Below are positions 9,101-18,281 of a DNA stretch of 64,000 bases, piece by piece (within the stretch, counting starts at the first letter, position 1; every line of letters begins with the position of its first letter). Both the position numbers and the translations under genes were made by a program. This DNA comes from Mycobacterium sp. Root265 (GTDB taxonomy: Bacteria > Actinomycetota > Actinomycetes > Mycobacteriales > Mycobacteriaceae), in the NCBI RefSeq assembly GCF_001428895.1, contig NZ_LMJA01000007.1, positions 53,612 to 117,611 of the forward strand, given 5' to 3'. Below the pieces are notes generated by a model that was given only the letters and a program-made list of their open reading frames with translations, ran no database searches and had not been told where the DNA came from.

Positions 9101-10185
9101 TGCGCCGCTCACCGGTGTGCCCGTGTGTGGCCGAGCTGGTGCGCCCGGTCGGGCAGGCGCAGTGGGCGATGGCGACATGTCTGGCAGTGACGCTCGGCGC
9201 GATTCTCACGATCACCGCGGCCGTCGGCCACGCGGAGCTGGGCTCGGCGGTGGGACTGGGTTTCGTGCTGACCGCGGTTCCTTCGCTGCCGCAGGAGTTG
9301 GCCGCGGGACTGAGATTGATCGCTTTACGCACGGCCACGGTGATCGTCGGTGCGGGGTTCGTGGTGGTGACCGTCGAGGTTCCCGGTGCGCACGCGGTGG
9401 CCGTCGTGGTGGCGGCAGTGTGTGGTTCGCTGATCGAAAAGATAGGCGCGACAGCGGGTTTGGTGGTCATCTTGACCGCCATCGATGTCGGGGCATCGGG
9501 CGCCACGCACGTCCCGTGGTGGAATGTGTGGCCTTACGCCACAGGTTCGCTGACGGTGTTGATGGCCTGGCTGGCATGGTGGTGCGTTGCGCGTGTCAGA
9601 GGCTCGGGACCAGAGCCCGCCGTGTCTCCCTCAGTCGGCACGACGGTCGTACCGTACCGGCATGCCGCGCGGGTGGCGGTAGCCGTCACGGCGGCCGTCC
9701 TGGTTGCCCAGGCGCTACCCGATGATCTGGTGGGCGGGCACTGGCTGATCACCAGTGTGCTGCTGACCATTCAGCCGCAGCGGGACCAGACGCGCACCCG
9801 GATCGCGCAGCGGCTCGGCGGAAACGCGGTCGGAGCGTTGATCGCGGCCGCCGTGCTCGGGGTGCAACCACCTGCGCCGGTGGTCATTTCCGTGGCCGTC
9901 GCGTTGTTCCTCCTGGCCATGGCGCTGCGGCCGGTCAACTACACCTGGTGGGCGGTCACGGGGCCGCCGGTCCTGCTGATCGTCAGCGAGTATCCCGCGC
10001 TGTTCCCCTGGTATGAGGGCGGTGTGCGGTTGGCGATGAACCTCGCCGGTGCGGTGGTTGTCGTCCTGGTCGTGTTCGGCCCGACTCTGCTGATGCGCCG
10101 GGACCGTGCACGTGCATCCAATAATCGGATAGTGTATCCAAAATGGAGAGAAGGAGCCGCGGGTGACGACCCTGTTGATCGATGA
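9100..10185 (+). CDS. FUSC family (aromatic-acid-exporter-like) membrane protein
   Basis: This 361-residue integral membrane protein has two blocks of hydrophobic helices (about residues 20-160 and 185-320) and the FUSC hallmark HWLITSVLLTIQPQRDQTRTR in the second block. The family includes the AaeB aromatic-acid efflux proteins. Its GTG start overlaps the previous stop by one base. It may relieve accumulation of a toxic substrate or intermediate, but direction and ligand are unknown. The operator of the next gene (10125-10141) lies inside its last codons. Confidence 0.75.
   Translation: MRRSPVCPCVAELVRPVGQAQWAMATCLAVTLGAILTITAAVGHAELGSAVGLGFVLTAVPSLPQELAAGLRLIALRTATVIVGAGFVVVTVEVPGAHAVAVVVAAVCGSLIEKIGATAGLVVILTAIDVGASGATHVPWWNVWPYATGSLTVLMAWLAWWCVARVRGSGPEPAVSPSVGTTVVPYRHAARVAVAVTAAVLVAQALPDDLVGGHWLITSVLLTIQPQRDQTRTRIAQRLGGNAVGALIAAAVLGVQPPAPVVISVAVALFLLAMALRPVNYTWWAVTGPPVLLIVSEYPALFPWYEGGVRLAMNLAGAVVVVLVVFGPTLLMRRDRARASNNRIVYPKWREGAAGDDPVDR
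10125..10141 (+). promoter_or_regulatory. operator TCGGATA-N3-TATCCAA before the enamidase-like gene
   Basis: TCGGATA-gtg-TATCCAA has one mismatch from the perfect dyad at 497-513 and the same 3-bp spacer. It lies within the 3' end of the FUSC gene, 22 bp before the GTG at 10163, so the amidohydrolase gene probably has its own regulated promoter in addition to read-through. No good -35/-10 pair is visible. Confidence 0.6.
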
Positions 10186-11398
10186 CATCGGCCTGCTGGT
10201 GCACGGTGACAGCTCGAAGTCTCCGATCCGAGACACGACTGTCGTGGTCGAGGACGGTGTCATCACCGGTATCGGAAGCCGCCATCCCGCACCCGATGCC
10301 GTGCTCTCCGCGGGCGGGATGACGGTGATGCCCGGCCTTGTCGACGGCCACGTCCACCCCACCTTCGGTGAGTGGACACCGGCGCAGAACTCCATCGGGT
10401 GGATCCACAACTATCTGCACGGCGGCACCACATCGATGGTGTCGGCGGGCGAACTGCACATTCCCGGACTGGACTTCGGCGCACTGACACCGGAACTCGT
10501 GCTGAGCATCGCGATCGTGTCCAAACACACGACCGGCCGGATGCGGCCCTCCGGGGTGAAGGTGAATGCCGGTACCGTGCTGCTCGTTCCCGGCATGACC
10601 GAGGCGCACTTCGACCGGGCGGCCGCAGAGGGCATCGATCAGCTCAAGTTCATCTTCTACGACTGGAACCGGTTGGGCGACGGCGAAGCTCAGCAGTATG
10701 TCGAGTGGGCGCATCAACGGGGCATGACGGTCAAACTGCACTCGGGCGGCGTCTCCCGTTCGGGCAGCAGCCGAGTCGCCGGACGCGATGTCGTCGCCGC
10801 GGTTCAGCCCGATATTGTCGGGCACATCTCCGGCGGCCCGATCCCACCTCCGGACGCGGACATCATCGCGATCATCGAGGACGTGCCCTCGGCAAGCCTG
10901 GAAGTGTGCAGTTCGAACAATTACCGGGCTACCAAGCTGGTCATCGATGAACTGACGGCCCGCGGTCAACTCGGACGCCTGACCATGGGTACCGATACCC
11001 CCGGTGGAACCGGGGTGATCCCACGCGGCATGATGCGCGCATTGTGCTTCCTGGCCTCGGTGTGCGGAGTCGACCCGGTGACCGCCGTGGCAGCAGCCAC
11101 CGGACAAACCGCACGGGCGCACGGGTTGAACACCGGTGTGATCGCCGAGGGCATGCCCGCTGACCTGTTGGTCCTCGGGCCGATCACCGGATCCATGGCC
11201 CGCGACGGGCTGGAATGTCTGGCACTGGGCGATCTTCCGGGTATCGCGACCGTCCTTGTCGACGGTGTCCCGCTGGTGCCCACCCGCAGTGAGCAGACCC
11301 CGCCGCCGAGCCGGTCGGTCACCTGGCGTGGATCGCCGGAGACCATGGTGCCCGCCGCGCCGGTTCCGGCCGGCGCCCCGCGCCCGGGTTGCTGCTGA
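10163..11398 (+). CDS. enamidase-like amidohydrolase
   Basis: This 411-residue amidohydrolase-superfamily protein has the metal-binding HVH (about residues 61-63, DGHVHPTF), a His in KLHSGG (about 193), a His in GHISGGP (about 220) and the Asp in MGTDTPGGTG (about 277). Recalled against Eubacterium barkeri enamidase, it shares LHGGTTSMVSAG-, RPSGVKV- and GLNTGVIAEG-type blocks and the C-terminal GDIPGI-like block along its whole length. Enamidase hydrolyses 6-oxo-1,4,5,6-tetrahydronicotinate in nicotinate fermentation. GAAGGAG precedes the GTG start. The relationship is judged from memory, and the true substrate may be another cyclic enamide. Confidence 0.78.
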   Translation: MTTLLIDDIGLLVHGDSSKSPIRDTTVVVEDGVITGIGSRHPAPDAVLSAGGMTVMPGLVDGHVHPTFGEWTPAQNSIGWIHNYLHGGTTSMVSAGELHIPGLDFGALTPELVLSIAIVSKHTTGRMRPSGVKVNAGTVLLVPGMTEAHFDRAAAEGIDQLKFIFYDWNRLGDGEAQQYVEWAHQRGMTVKLHSGGVSRSGSSRVAGRDVVAAVQPDIVGHISGGPIPPPDADIIAIIEDVPSASLEVCSSNNYRATKLVIDELTARGQLGRLTMGTDTPGGTGVIPRGMMRALCFLASVCGVDPVTAVAAATGQTARAHGLNTGVIAEGMPADLLVLGPITGSMARDGLECLALGDLPGIATVLVDGVPLVPTRSEQTPPPSRSVTWRGSPETMVPAAPVPAGAPRPGCC

Positions 11399-11425
11399 CC
11401 CACCGCTGAACAGAAAGGGCGACTC

Positions 11426-11554
11426 ATGACCAGAGCGCATCCCGTCATCTGGGCGGTAGGCAGTCTGGAATCCGCGTTGCCCCACGGGGGCACGAGCCAA
11501 ATGCCTACGCTGGTTGCCTGTCACGCCTGCTCCGGCGGGTCCGCGTTCCGCTGA
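11426..11554 (+). CDS. possible 42-aa small protein between enamidase-like and E1 genes
   Basis: A short frame starts at the ATG at 11426 behind GAAAGGG and encodes 42 residues, beginning [20 protein letters not shown] and ending [14 protein letters not shown]. It has two cysteines in a CHAC motif. It fills most of the 178-bp gap and stops 22 bp before the E1 start. No family is recognised. It could be a real small protein, a leader peptide or a chance frame; the good ribosome site is the main support. Confidence 0.35.
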   Translation: MTRAHPVIWAVGSLESALPHGGTSQMPTLVACHACSGGSAFR

Positions 11555-11576
11555 ATCGCGAAGTGAGGGTTGCCCG

Positions 11577-13751
11577 GTGGTCGAACCTATAGATACCTAC
11601 TTTCTCGACACGATCGCCGGCGCCACCGCGGGCCCGGGGGAGCGCGAACAGGGGCCGCTCGGTGACCAGCTCCGGCTGGATCTGTTCGACGCGCAGTTGG
11701 GCAGTCGCCACCTCGATCTGGTGGCGCGGTGGCTTCGATCGAAGGGCAAGGGCTTCTACACGATCGGGTCGTCCGGGCACGAAGGTAACGCGGCGGTGGC
11801 AGCGGCGCTGCGCCCCACCGACCCGGCACTGCTGCACTACCGCTCCGGTGGTTTCTTCGTCGCCCGGGCCCAACAGGTGATCGGTAGTGACCCGTTGCGG
11901 GATGTTCTGCTCGGATTGGTCGCTGCGACCGAGGAACCCATCGCCGGTGGGCGGCACAAGGTTTTCGGCCGCCGCGATCTCAATATCATCCCGCAGACGT
12001 CCACCATCGCCTCGCACCTACCGCGCGCAGTCGGGGTTGCTTTCTCCATCGCACGCACCAGGAAACTGGGCGTCGCGTGTCCGTGGCCGGCGGACGCGCT
12101 GGCGGTCTGTAGTTTCGGGGACGCCTCGGTGAACCACTCGACCGCGGTCGGCGCCATCAACACCGCGGTGCACACCGGCTATCAGGGGGTACCACTGCCG
12201 CTGCTGTTCGTCTGCGAGGACAACGGCATCGGTATCAGCGTGAAATCCCCGCCTGGCTGGATCGCGGCGAACTACGCCCACCGCACCGGACTGGAGTACT
12301 TCAGCGCCGACGGCTCCGATCTCGCCGAGACCTACGCCGTCACCGCGGCGGCGGCACAGTGGGTGCGCGCCGAACGCCGCCCGGCGTTCCTGCATCTGCG
12401 CACGGTGCGGTTGATGGCTCACGCCGGGTCGGACTTCGAGCCGGCGTATCGCTCGCCGCAGGAAATCGCAGCGGACTACGACCGCGATCCGGTGTTGTGT
12501 ACGGCTCTGGACCTGGTCGAGCGCGGGCTGCTGACATCCGATGAGGTGTTGGAGCGATATCAGGCAAAGCGGGCACGGGTACTGGAGATCGCCGCCGAGG
12601 TGGTCGAGCTCGAGCAGCTCGGTAGCGCCGAGACGGTGATGCGCCCACTGCATGAAGGCCTCGACAATGCCATCACCGTGTCGGGCTACCCGCCTGCGAG
12701 GGACGAAACCGGCGCGCGCACCGACGAAACCCCGCTGACGCTGGCACTGTCGATCAACCGGGCCTTGGCCGAGGCGCTGGCGCGCCATCCCGAAGCGGTG
12801 CTGTTCGGTGAGGATGTCGCGGGCAAGGGCGGCGTGTACGGAGTGACTCGCGGATTGCAGGCCGGCGCCGGCCGGGCCCGGGTCTTCGACACGCTGCTCG
12901 ACGAGCAGGCCATTCTGGGACTGGCGCTGGGCGCCGGGGTGTCGGGACTTCTCCCGCTACCCGAGATCCAGTACCTCGCTTACGTCCACAATGCCTCCGA
13001 TCAGATTCGTGGTGAAGCCGCCAGCCTGCAGTTCTTCTCCGATCGGCAGTACCGCAACCCGATGGTGATCCGCATCGCCGGCTACGGCTACCAGAAGGGC
13101 TTCGGCGGGCACTTCCACAACGACAATTCGATTGCCGCGCTGCGCGACATCCCCGGAGTCGTCATCGCTTCACCGGCGCGACCCGACGACGCCGCGGCCA
13201 TGCTGCGAAGCTGCGTCGAAGCGGCGTCGTCCACCGGGGCGGTCTGCATCTTTCTGGAACCGATTGCGCTCTATCACACCCGCGATCTGCACGAAGACGG
13301 AGACGAAGGTTGGCTCGCGCGGTATCCCGGTGCCGGCAGTCGCCTCGACGGGCGGATCGGGCACGCACGCGTGCACGGTGACGGCACCGACCTGACCCTC
13401 TTGACCTACGGCAACGGCTTGCGGATGAGTCTGCGGGTTGCGCGGCGGCTGGAGCGACGTGGTATCGGTTGCCGCACCGTGGATCTGCGTTGGCTTTCCC
13501 CGCTTCCGGTCGATGACATGTTGCGTGAGGCGACGGCCACCGGCCGGGTGCTGATCGTCGACGAAACCCGCCGGTCCGGGGGCGTCGGGGAGAGCGTCCT
13601 CGCCGAACTCCTGAGCGGTGGATTCGCTGGGCGCATCGCCCGCGTGTCGAGTCAGGACAGCTTCATCCCGCTCGGCGACGCCGCACGTCACGTGCTTCTC
13701 GACGAGGACACCATCGAAGCCGCCGCGATCGACATCGTCGGAAACTGCTGA
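11577..13751 (+). CDS. fused E1 alpha-beta 2-oxoacid dehydrogenase (TPP-dependent)
   Basis: The roughly 724-residue protein joins an E1-alpha domain (residues about 1-370; TPP/Mg motif [17 protein letters not shown] near 180) to an E1-beta transketolase-like domain (about 380-724; [19 protein letters not shown], then [14 protein letters not shown]). It resembles branched-chain/acetoin-type E1 but is fused into one chain. The GTG at 11577 has AGTGAGGG 7 bases upstream. It decarboxylates a 2-oxoacid and would normally pass the acyl group to a lipoyl E2, yet no E2 or E3 gene is nearby. In this island the 2-oxoacid could be 2-oxoadipate or 2-oxoglutarate; that is inference. Confidence 0.85.
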   Translation: MVEPIDTYFLDTIAGATAGPGEREQGPLGDQLRLDLFDAQLGSRHLDLVARWLRSKGKGFYTIGSSGHEGNAAVAAALRPTDPALLHYRSGGFFVARAQQVIGSDPLRDVLLGLVAATEEPIAGGRHKVFGRRDLNIIPQTSTIASHLPRAVGVAFSIARTRKLGVACPWPADALAVCSFGDASVNHSTAVGAINTAVHTGYQGVPLPLLFVCEDNGIGISVKSPPGWIAANYAHRTGLEYFSADGSDLAETYAVTAAAAQWVRAERRPAFLHLRTVRLMAHAGSDFEPAYRSPQEIAADYDRDPVLCTALDLVERGLLTSDEVLERYQAKRARVLEIAAEVVELEQLGSAETVMRPLHEGLDNAITVSGYPPARDETGARTDETPLTLALSINRALAEALARHPEAVLFGEDVAGKGGVYGVTRGLQAGAGRARVFDTLLDEQAILGLALGAGVSGLLPLPEIQYLAYVHNASDQIRGEAASLQFFSDRQYRNPMVIRIAGYGYQKGFGGHFHNDNSIAALRDIPGVVIASPARPDDAAAMLRSCVEAASSTGAVCIFLEPIALYHTRDLHEDGDEGWLARYPGAGSRLDGRIGHARVHGDGTDLTLLTYGNGLRMSLRVARRLERRGIGCRTVDLRWLSPLPVDDMLREATATGRVLIVDETRRSGGVGESVLAELLSGGFAGRIARVSSQDSFIPLGDAARHVLLDEDTIEAAAIDIVGNC

Positions 13752-13775
13752 GCGGCAACCGAAAGCGCGCCGATC

Positions 13776-16640
13776 TCAGTCCGCCCTGCGTTGCGGCGCG
13801 ATCTGCCCGGCGCGCGTGGCCGTCCGGTCGAGCCGGGCGGCCAGAAGCTGTGCGAGGTGCACCCCGTGGCGATCGGTCAGGTCGGACAGCTGGGTTCGAC
13901 ACGAGTAGCCGTCGGCGAGGATGGTGGTGTCGGCGGCCGCCTGCGCGACCGCAGGCAGCAGCTGCTGTTCGGCGACGGCCACGGACACCTCGTAGTGCCC
14001 CTTCTCGACACCGAAGTTGCCGGCCAGGCCGCAACACCCGCCCAGTCGTTGCACCTCGGCCCCGGCCCGGCGTAGTAACTCGGCATCCGCCTTCCAGTCC
14101 ATCACCGCGTGGTGGTGGCAATGTGGTTGAGCCACCACAGATTGTCCGTCCAGACGAGGTGGTTGCCAGCCGCTCTGGACGAGCACCTCGGCCAGCGTGC
14201 GAGTGTTGTCCGCAACGGGTGCGGCGGTGCGCGGGTCGAGCAGTTCCGCCGCGTCCGAGCGGAGCACCGCCGTGCACGAGGGCTCCATGCCGATGATCGG
14301 CGTTCCGGCGGTGGCATATTCGGTCAGTGTGCGGACGGTGCGACCCAGGATTTTCTTGGCTGCGGTGAGTTGACCGGTGGAGATCCAGGTGAGCCCGCAG
14401 CACAGCGACTCGGCGGGCAGCTCCGGCCGGAACCCGGCATCCTCCAGCACGCGAACCGTTGCTCGCCCGATGTCGGGCGTGAAGTAGTTGGTGAAGGTGT
14501 CCACGAACAGCACGACAGCGTTGCCGGACTGCCTGCGCTCGGCGGCTGTCCCCTCGAACCAGTCCCGAAAGGTCTGCTGTGCCAGCGGGGGGATGCTGCG
14601 GCGACGGTCCACGCCGGCCATCGAGAGTGCCAACCGGCCTGCGCCCGGCAGCCGGGTAGTGGCGTTGGCCAGCCTCGGTGCACGGCTGGCGATGCGAGCC
14701 CATCGGGGTAGCCAGCCCAGCGAGTAGTGGGAGGCCGGGCGGATCCGGTTCCGGTAGCTCTGGTGCAGAACCTCGGACTTGAGAGACGCCATGTCGACCC
14801 CGGTCGGGCAGTCCGACAGACAGCCCTTGCATGAGAGGCACAGATCCAGCGCATCGTGCACCTCCGCTGCGCGCCATCCCCCGGTGATCTCGGAGCCGTT
14901 GATCATCTCCTGAAGGACCCGGGCGCGACCGCGCGTGGAGTCCTTCTCCTCCCGGGTGGCCTGGTAGGACGGGCACATGACGCCACCCGCCGAGGTGTTG
15001 TCCGCCCGGCACTTTCCGACACCTGTGCACCGGTGCACTGCCTGGTTGAAGTCACCCGCGTCGTGGCGGTAGGCCAGCGCCAGATTCCGGCCGACGGCCG
15101 ACGGGACGGGTGCCCTCAGGTCGGCGTCCACGGCCCGGGGGTCGACGACCACGCCTGGATTGAGGATGTTGTCGGGATCGAAGACGTGCTTCACCGCGGA
15201 GAACAGGCGCAGTGCAGCAGGGGAGTACATCAGTGGCAGCAACTCGCTGCGCGCGCGGCCGTCGCCGTGTTCGCCGGATAGCGAACCGCCATAACGGGAT
15301 ACCAGGGTGGCGGCCTCGACAAGAAATCGGCGGAAAATCTGGGTGCCGCCGGGATCGTCCAGTGGGAGATCGATACGGATGTGCAGGCAGCCGTCACCGA
15401 AGTGGCCGTACGGCAGCCCGGTCAGCCCGAAATCGTGCATGAGAGACTCGAACTCGCGCAGGTAGGCCCCGAGGGATCCGGGCGGCACCGCGGCGTCCTC
15501 CCAGCCGGCGTGCGCAGGCAGACCTGCCGGGCTGCGGCCGGCCAGCCCGGCTCCGTCGGCGCGGATCCGCCATAATGCCGCCGCGTTGGCGACGTCCGTG
15601 ACGATGAGGAAATCGGTCGCACCGCAACCGATACCGACTTCGCGGGCACGGTCCACGACATCGTCGAACTGGTCACCGGCCACTTCGACGAACAGCCACG
15701 CGGCACCGTCGGGGAGATCAGGAACCGCGCCGGGTCCGCGCCGCATGCGTACGACGTCGACGATGCGGGAATCCAGGCCCTCGCACGCGGTGGGGGAGAA
15801 CGCCAGCACGGCAGGTGCTGCGTCACCGGCAGTGGCGATATCGGGATAGCCGAGTACCACCATCACTCGGTACGCAGGCTCTTCGACCAGACGCACGGTC
15901 GCGCTGGTGGTCACCGCCAGGGTCCCCTCGCTGCCCACCAGCATCCGGGCGACGTCGAACTTGTGTTCCGGCAGCAAATGTTCCAGCGCATAACCGGACA
16001 CCTGGCGTCCGAAGGTGCCGAACTCGGTACGGATGGTGCCGAGCCCGGCGCGGGTGACCGCTTGTAGTTGCGAGAGCGTGGGCGAGGAAACCGCTCGGGC
16101 ACCCGATTCCAGGCTCAGCGTCTCGCCGGTTCCGGTGAGAACTTCCAGGTTGAGCACATTGTCGGAGGTGCGGCCGTAACCCAGCGTCCGGGAACCGCAG
16201 GCATTGTTGCCGATCATCCCGCCGATGGTGCATCGGGTGAACGTCGACGGGTCGGGTCCGAAGCGCAGACCGTGCGTCGCCGCGGCGTGCTGCAGCGCGA
16301 CCTGGATGGTTCCGGGTTCGACAGTTGCGGTGCGCGCGTCCGGATCGATCGACAGCACCTTGGTCATGTGCCGACTGAAATCCAGCACGAGGCCGGTCCC
16401 GATCGCATTGCCGGCGACCGAGGTGCCGCCGCCGCGGCTGACTACCGGAACGCCGTCCGCACGGCAGATCGACAGTGCGGTGGCGACCTCGTCGGCATGC
16501 CGGGGTCGGGCGATCACCATCGGCCGCACCCGGTACAGCGATGCATCCGAGGAGTAGGCGGCACGAGACGTGTCGTCGGCCAGTACGTCGGCTAATCCGG
16601 CACGGCGTAACCGGTCGGCCAGGAAGGTGGCTGAGGTCAC
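13776..16640 (-). CDS. FAD/Fe-S D-2-hydroxyacid dehydrogenase (YdiJ/GlcD-GlpC fusion type)
   Basis: The 954-residue protein begins with a PCMH-type FAD domain (VVSRGGGTSVAGNAIGTG near residues 63-80) and an FAD-oxidase C domain. A ferredoxin-like region follows with CTGVGKC and CLSCKGCLSDCP (C-x2-C-x2-C-x3-CP), then two CCG domains (SLCCGLTW and GGCCGLAGNFG). This architecture is that of YdiJ-type D-2-hydroxyglutarate dehydrogenases and related D-lactate dehydrogenases. The HglS-type gene lies 92 bp upstream on the same strand, and its product D-2-hydroxyglutarate would be this enzyme's substrate. The start is GTG at 16640. Domain calls are firm; specificity rests on context. Confidence 0.85.
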   Translation of the reverse strand: MTSATFLADRLRRAGLADVLADDTSRAAYSSDASLYRVRPMVIARPRHADEVATALSICRADGVPVVSRGGGTSVAGNAIGTGLVLDFSRHMTKVLSIDPDARTATVEPGTIQVALQHAAATHGLRFGPDPSTFTRCTIGGMIGNNACGSRTLGYGRTSDNVLNLEVLTGTGETLSLESGARAVSSPTLSQLQAVTRAGLGTIRTEFGTFGRQVSGYALEHLLPEHKFDVARMLVGSEGTLAVTTSATVRLVEEPAYRVMVVLGYPDIATAGDAAPAVLAFSPTACEGLDSRIVDVVRMRRGPGAVPDLPDGAAWLFVEVAGDQFDDVVDRAREVGIGCGATDFLIVTDVANAAALWRIRADGAGLAGRSPAGLPAHAGWEDAAVPPGSLGAYLREFESLMHDFGLTGLPYGHFGDGCLHIRIDLPLDDPGGTQIFRRFLVEAATLVSRYGGSLSGEHGDGRARSELLPLMYSPAALRLFSAVKHVFDPDNILNPGVVVDPRAVDADLRAPVPSAVGRNLALAYRHDAGDFNQAVHRCTGVGKCRADNTSAGGVMCPSYQATREEKDSTRGRARVLQEMINGSEITGGWRAAEVHDALDLCLSCKGCLSDCPTGVDMASLKSEVLHQSYRNRIRPASHYSLGWLPRWARIASRAPRLANATTRLPGAGRLALSMAGVDRRRSIPPLAQQTFRDWFEGTAAERRQSGNAVVLFVDTFTNYFTPDIGRATVRVLEDAGFRPELPAESLCCGLTWISTGQLTAAKKILGRTVRTLTEYATAGTPIIGMEPSCTAVLRSDAAELLDPRTAAPVADNTRTLAEVLVQSGWQPPRLDGQSVVAQPHCHHHAVMDWKADAELLRRAGAEVQRLGGCCGLAGNFGVEKGHYEVSVAVAEQQLLPAVAQAAADTTILADGYSCRTQLSDLTDRHGVHLAQLLAARLDRTATRAGQIAPQRRAD

Positions 16641-16732
16641 GGCGAGGTCCGCGTGGGCCGAACTGCTCCGCCGATGCCCGGTGGTCGAGCCTCGAGTTCC
16701 ATGCCGATCTCCTGTGGGCTGTTTGTGACGAA

Positions 16733-18157
16733 TTACGCAGTGTCGGCGGGCATCCCAAAGGATGTGCTGAGTCGATCGGTGATCCCGAGTTCGCCCGCGG
16801 CTGCCGCCAGGGACCGGGAGCGTTGCGCGGAATAGAGATCGTTGGGGTCTGCGACCTGACGGTCGAGAATGTCGGACATCCAGCCGATGTCGCGTGCCGA
16901 TCCCGCCAGCGAGGTGTCTTTTCTGCCTTCCGAGGTCAGGTTCGACTGGAAGATGCCGGCCGCCGAACGTGGCAGGAAGTCCTCATAGACGATCGGTTCC
17001 GGGATGACCCAGCGGTGTTCGACAAGGCTGGTCAGATTCGGTTCGGCGGGTCCGGTTCGGGCCGATTCATCCGCGACGCGGAAGGTGAAGTAGGCGAGAT
17101 CCTGTGCCGCGAGCTCCTGTTCGGTGCGCGGGAGATGCTCGGTCCAGACCGCTCTGGCGATGTCCTGCCGGCTCGAGTCCGGATTGTCGGCCAAGCGCGC
17201 ATCGGTCTTGGCCACCATTGCGTCATAGAGGTCTCGGCCCGCCGGTGTCAGCGCGACGCCACGGGCCTCGACTTCGCCGAATCGCACGCGCAGCGAACCC
17301 GTGGAGATGTGCCCGTCGTCGTCGCGGAACCGGCGGGGCTCGGCGAGTGCGCGAAACGACGTCTGGCGCAACAACACATCGGGTCCATCCCACTGCGGGG
17401 GGCCCTGGATCTCGTCGATCATCGTGATCCCGCGGCTCTGCATGCGCGCGTAGAGCTCATCGATATCGAGCACCCGGGGCGTCAGATGGTTGATATGGGT
17501 GCTGCGCACGCCGCCGATGTCGGCCGCGACCGATGAGATGGCGTCCAGCGTTTCGTACCACGATCGGTCCACCGGCTCGGCGGACAATTCGAAGGCCGCA
17601 GTGGCCAGCGCGACGAACCGGGCGGCGTGGGGCTGGTCGAGGCCGCCGTCCGCCTCTGCCTGGCCGGCGAGTTCGAGTACCTCTGGTGTGAAGAGCCGAC
17701 GCTCGCCGAGGAACGCGGTCAGGCGCTCGGAGATCTTCGGTGAGAAGAACCGGCGGTCGTCCACCACGAGCATCGAGGTGAACACCCGGAACGGGTTGAG
17801 GGCGAGTTGGTCGGTGTCCACGGGCCGGAAGGCGGTGGACACCACCGGCACGGCGCTGGTGGCGGCGTCGCGAAGGTCGTAGAAACCGACGGGGTGCATT
17901 CCGAAGCCGGCGAAAATCGTTGCCACCTGGTGCATTTCCTGGGGCGTGCCGACGCGGATCGCGCCGTGGCGTTCCTCGGCCACCCGATCGGCGGTGCCCA
18001 GTCGTTCGGCGTCGGCGCCGTCGCGGATCAAGACGTCGCGGTTGACCTCGGCTGCCACGTCAACCAGTTCGTTGTACGCCGGCACTTCGGTGCCGTACAT
18101 CCGGGACAAGGACTGGGCGAATGCGGCCCGTAGTTCCCAGGCACTGACAAATGTCAT
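16733..18157 (-). CDS. 2-oxoadipate dioxygenase/decarboxylase (HglS/YdcJ, DUF1338)
   Basis: The 474-residue DUF1338 protein has the signature EERHGAIRVG (His64, Arg68), STHINHLTPRVLD (His221/His224) and RFGEVEARGVAL (Glu295). These match in spacing the metal-ligand and substrate residues remembered for Pseudomonas putida HglS (His70/Arg74, His226, Glu294; numbering from memory). HglS is an Fe(II) enzyme converting 2-oxoadipate to D-2-hydroxyglutarate in lysine catabolism. The ATG at 18157 has GAGGAGA 8 bases upstream; an in-frame ATG at 18196 is less likely. An operator-like site (18243-18253) precedes it. The D-2-hydroxyacid dehydrogenase gene is downstream in the same direction. Confidence 0.88.
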   Translation of the reverse strand: MTFVSAWELRAAFAQSLSRMYGTEVPAYNELVDVAAEVNRDVLIRDGADAERLGTADRVAEERHGAIRVGTPQEMHQVATIFAGFGMHPVGFYDLRDAATSAVPVVSTAFRPVDTDQLALNPFRVFTSMLVVDDRRFFSPKISERLTAFLGERRLFTPEVLELAGQAEADGGLDQPHAARFVALATAAFELSAEPVDRSWYETLDAISSVAADIGGVRSTHINHLTPRVLDIDELYARMQSRGITMIDEIQGPPQWDGPDVLLRQTSFRALAEPRRFRDDDGHISTGSLRVRFGEVEARGVALTPAGRDLYDAMVAKTDARLADNPDSSRQDIARAVWTEHLPRTEQELAAQDLAYFTFRVADESARTGPAEPNLTSLVEHRWVIPEPIVYEDFLPRSAAGIFQSNLTSEGRKDTSLAGSARDIGWMSDILDRQVADPNDLYSAQRSRSLAAAAGELGITDRLSTSFGMPADTA

Positions 18158-18242
18158 TCGGCAGGTCTCCTCTTCGCGGCGACGCGGAAGTGCCATGGGT
18201 GCTCACCCACTTCTCGGTCGGGAAAACTCAACAAAGTGTATA

Positions 18243-18253
18243 TCGGATCCAAT
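18243..18253 (-). promoter_or_regulatory. operator-like ATTGGATCCGA before the hglS-like gene
   Basis: Read on the minus strand this is ATTGGATCCGA, one mismatch from the TTGGATCCAA palindrome at 1862-1871. It is followed downstream by a -10-like TATACA. It lies in the 124-bp gap between the ridA-like stop and the hglS-like start, suggesting that the hglS-dehydrogenase pair has its own promoter under the same regulator. Confidence 0.55.
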
Positions 18254-18281
18254 TGCGGGAAAAGCCGGTGTGGCGGGTGGC

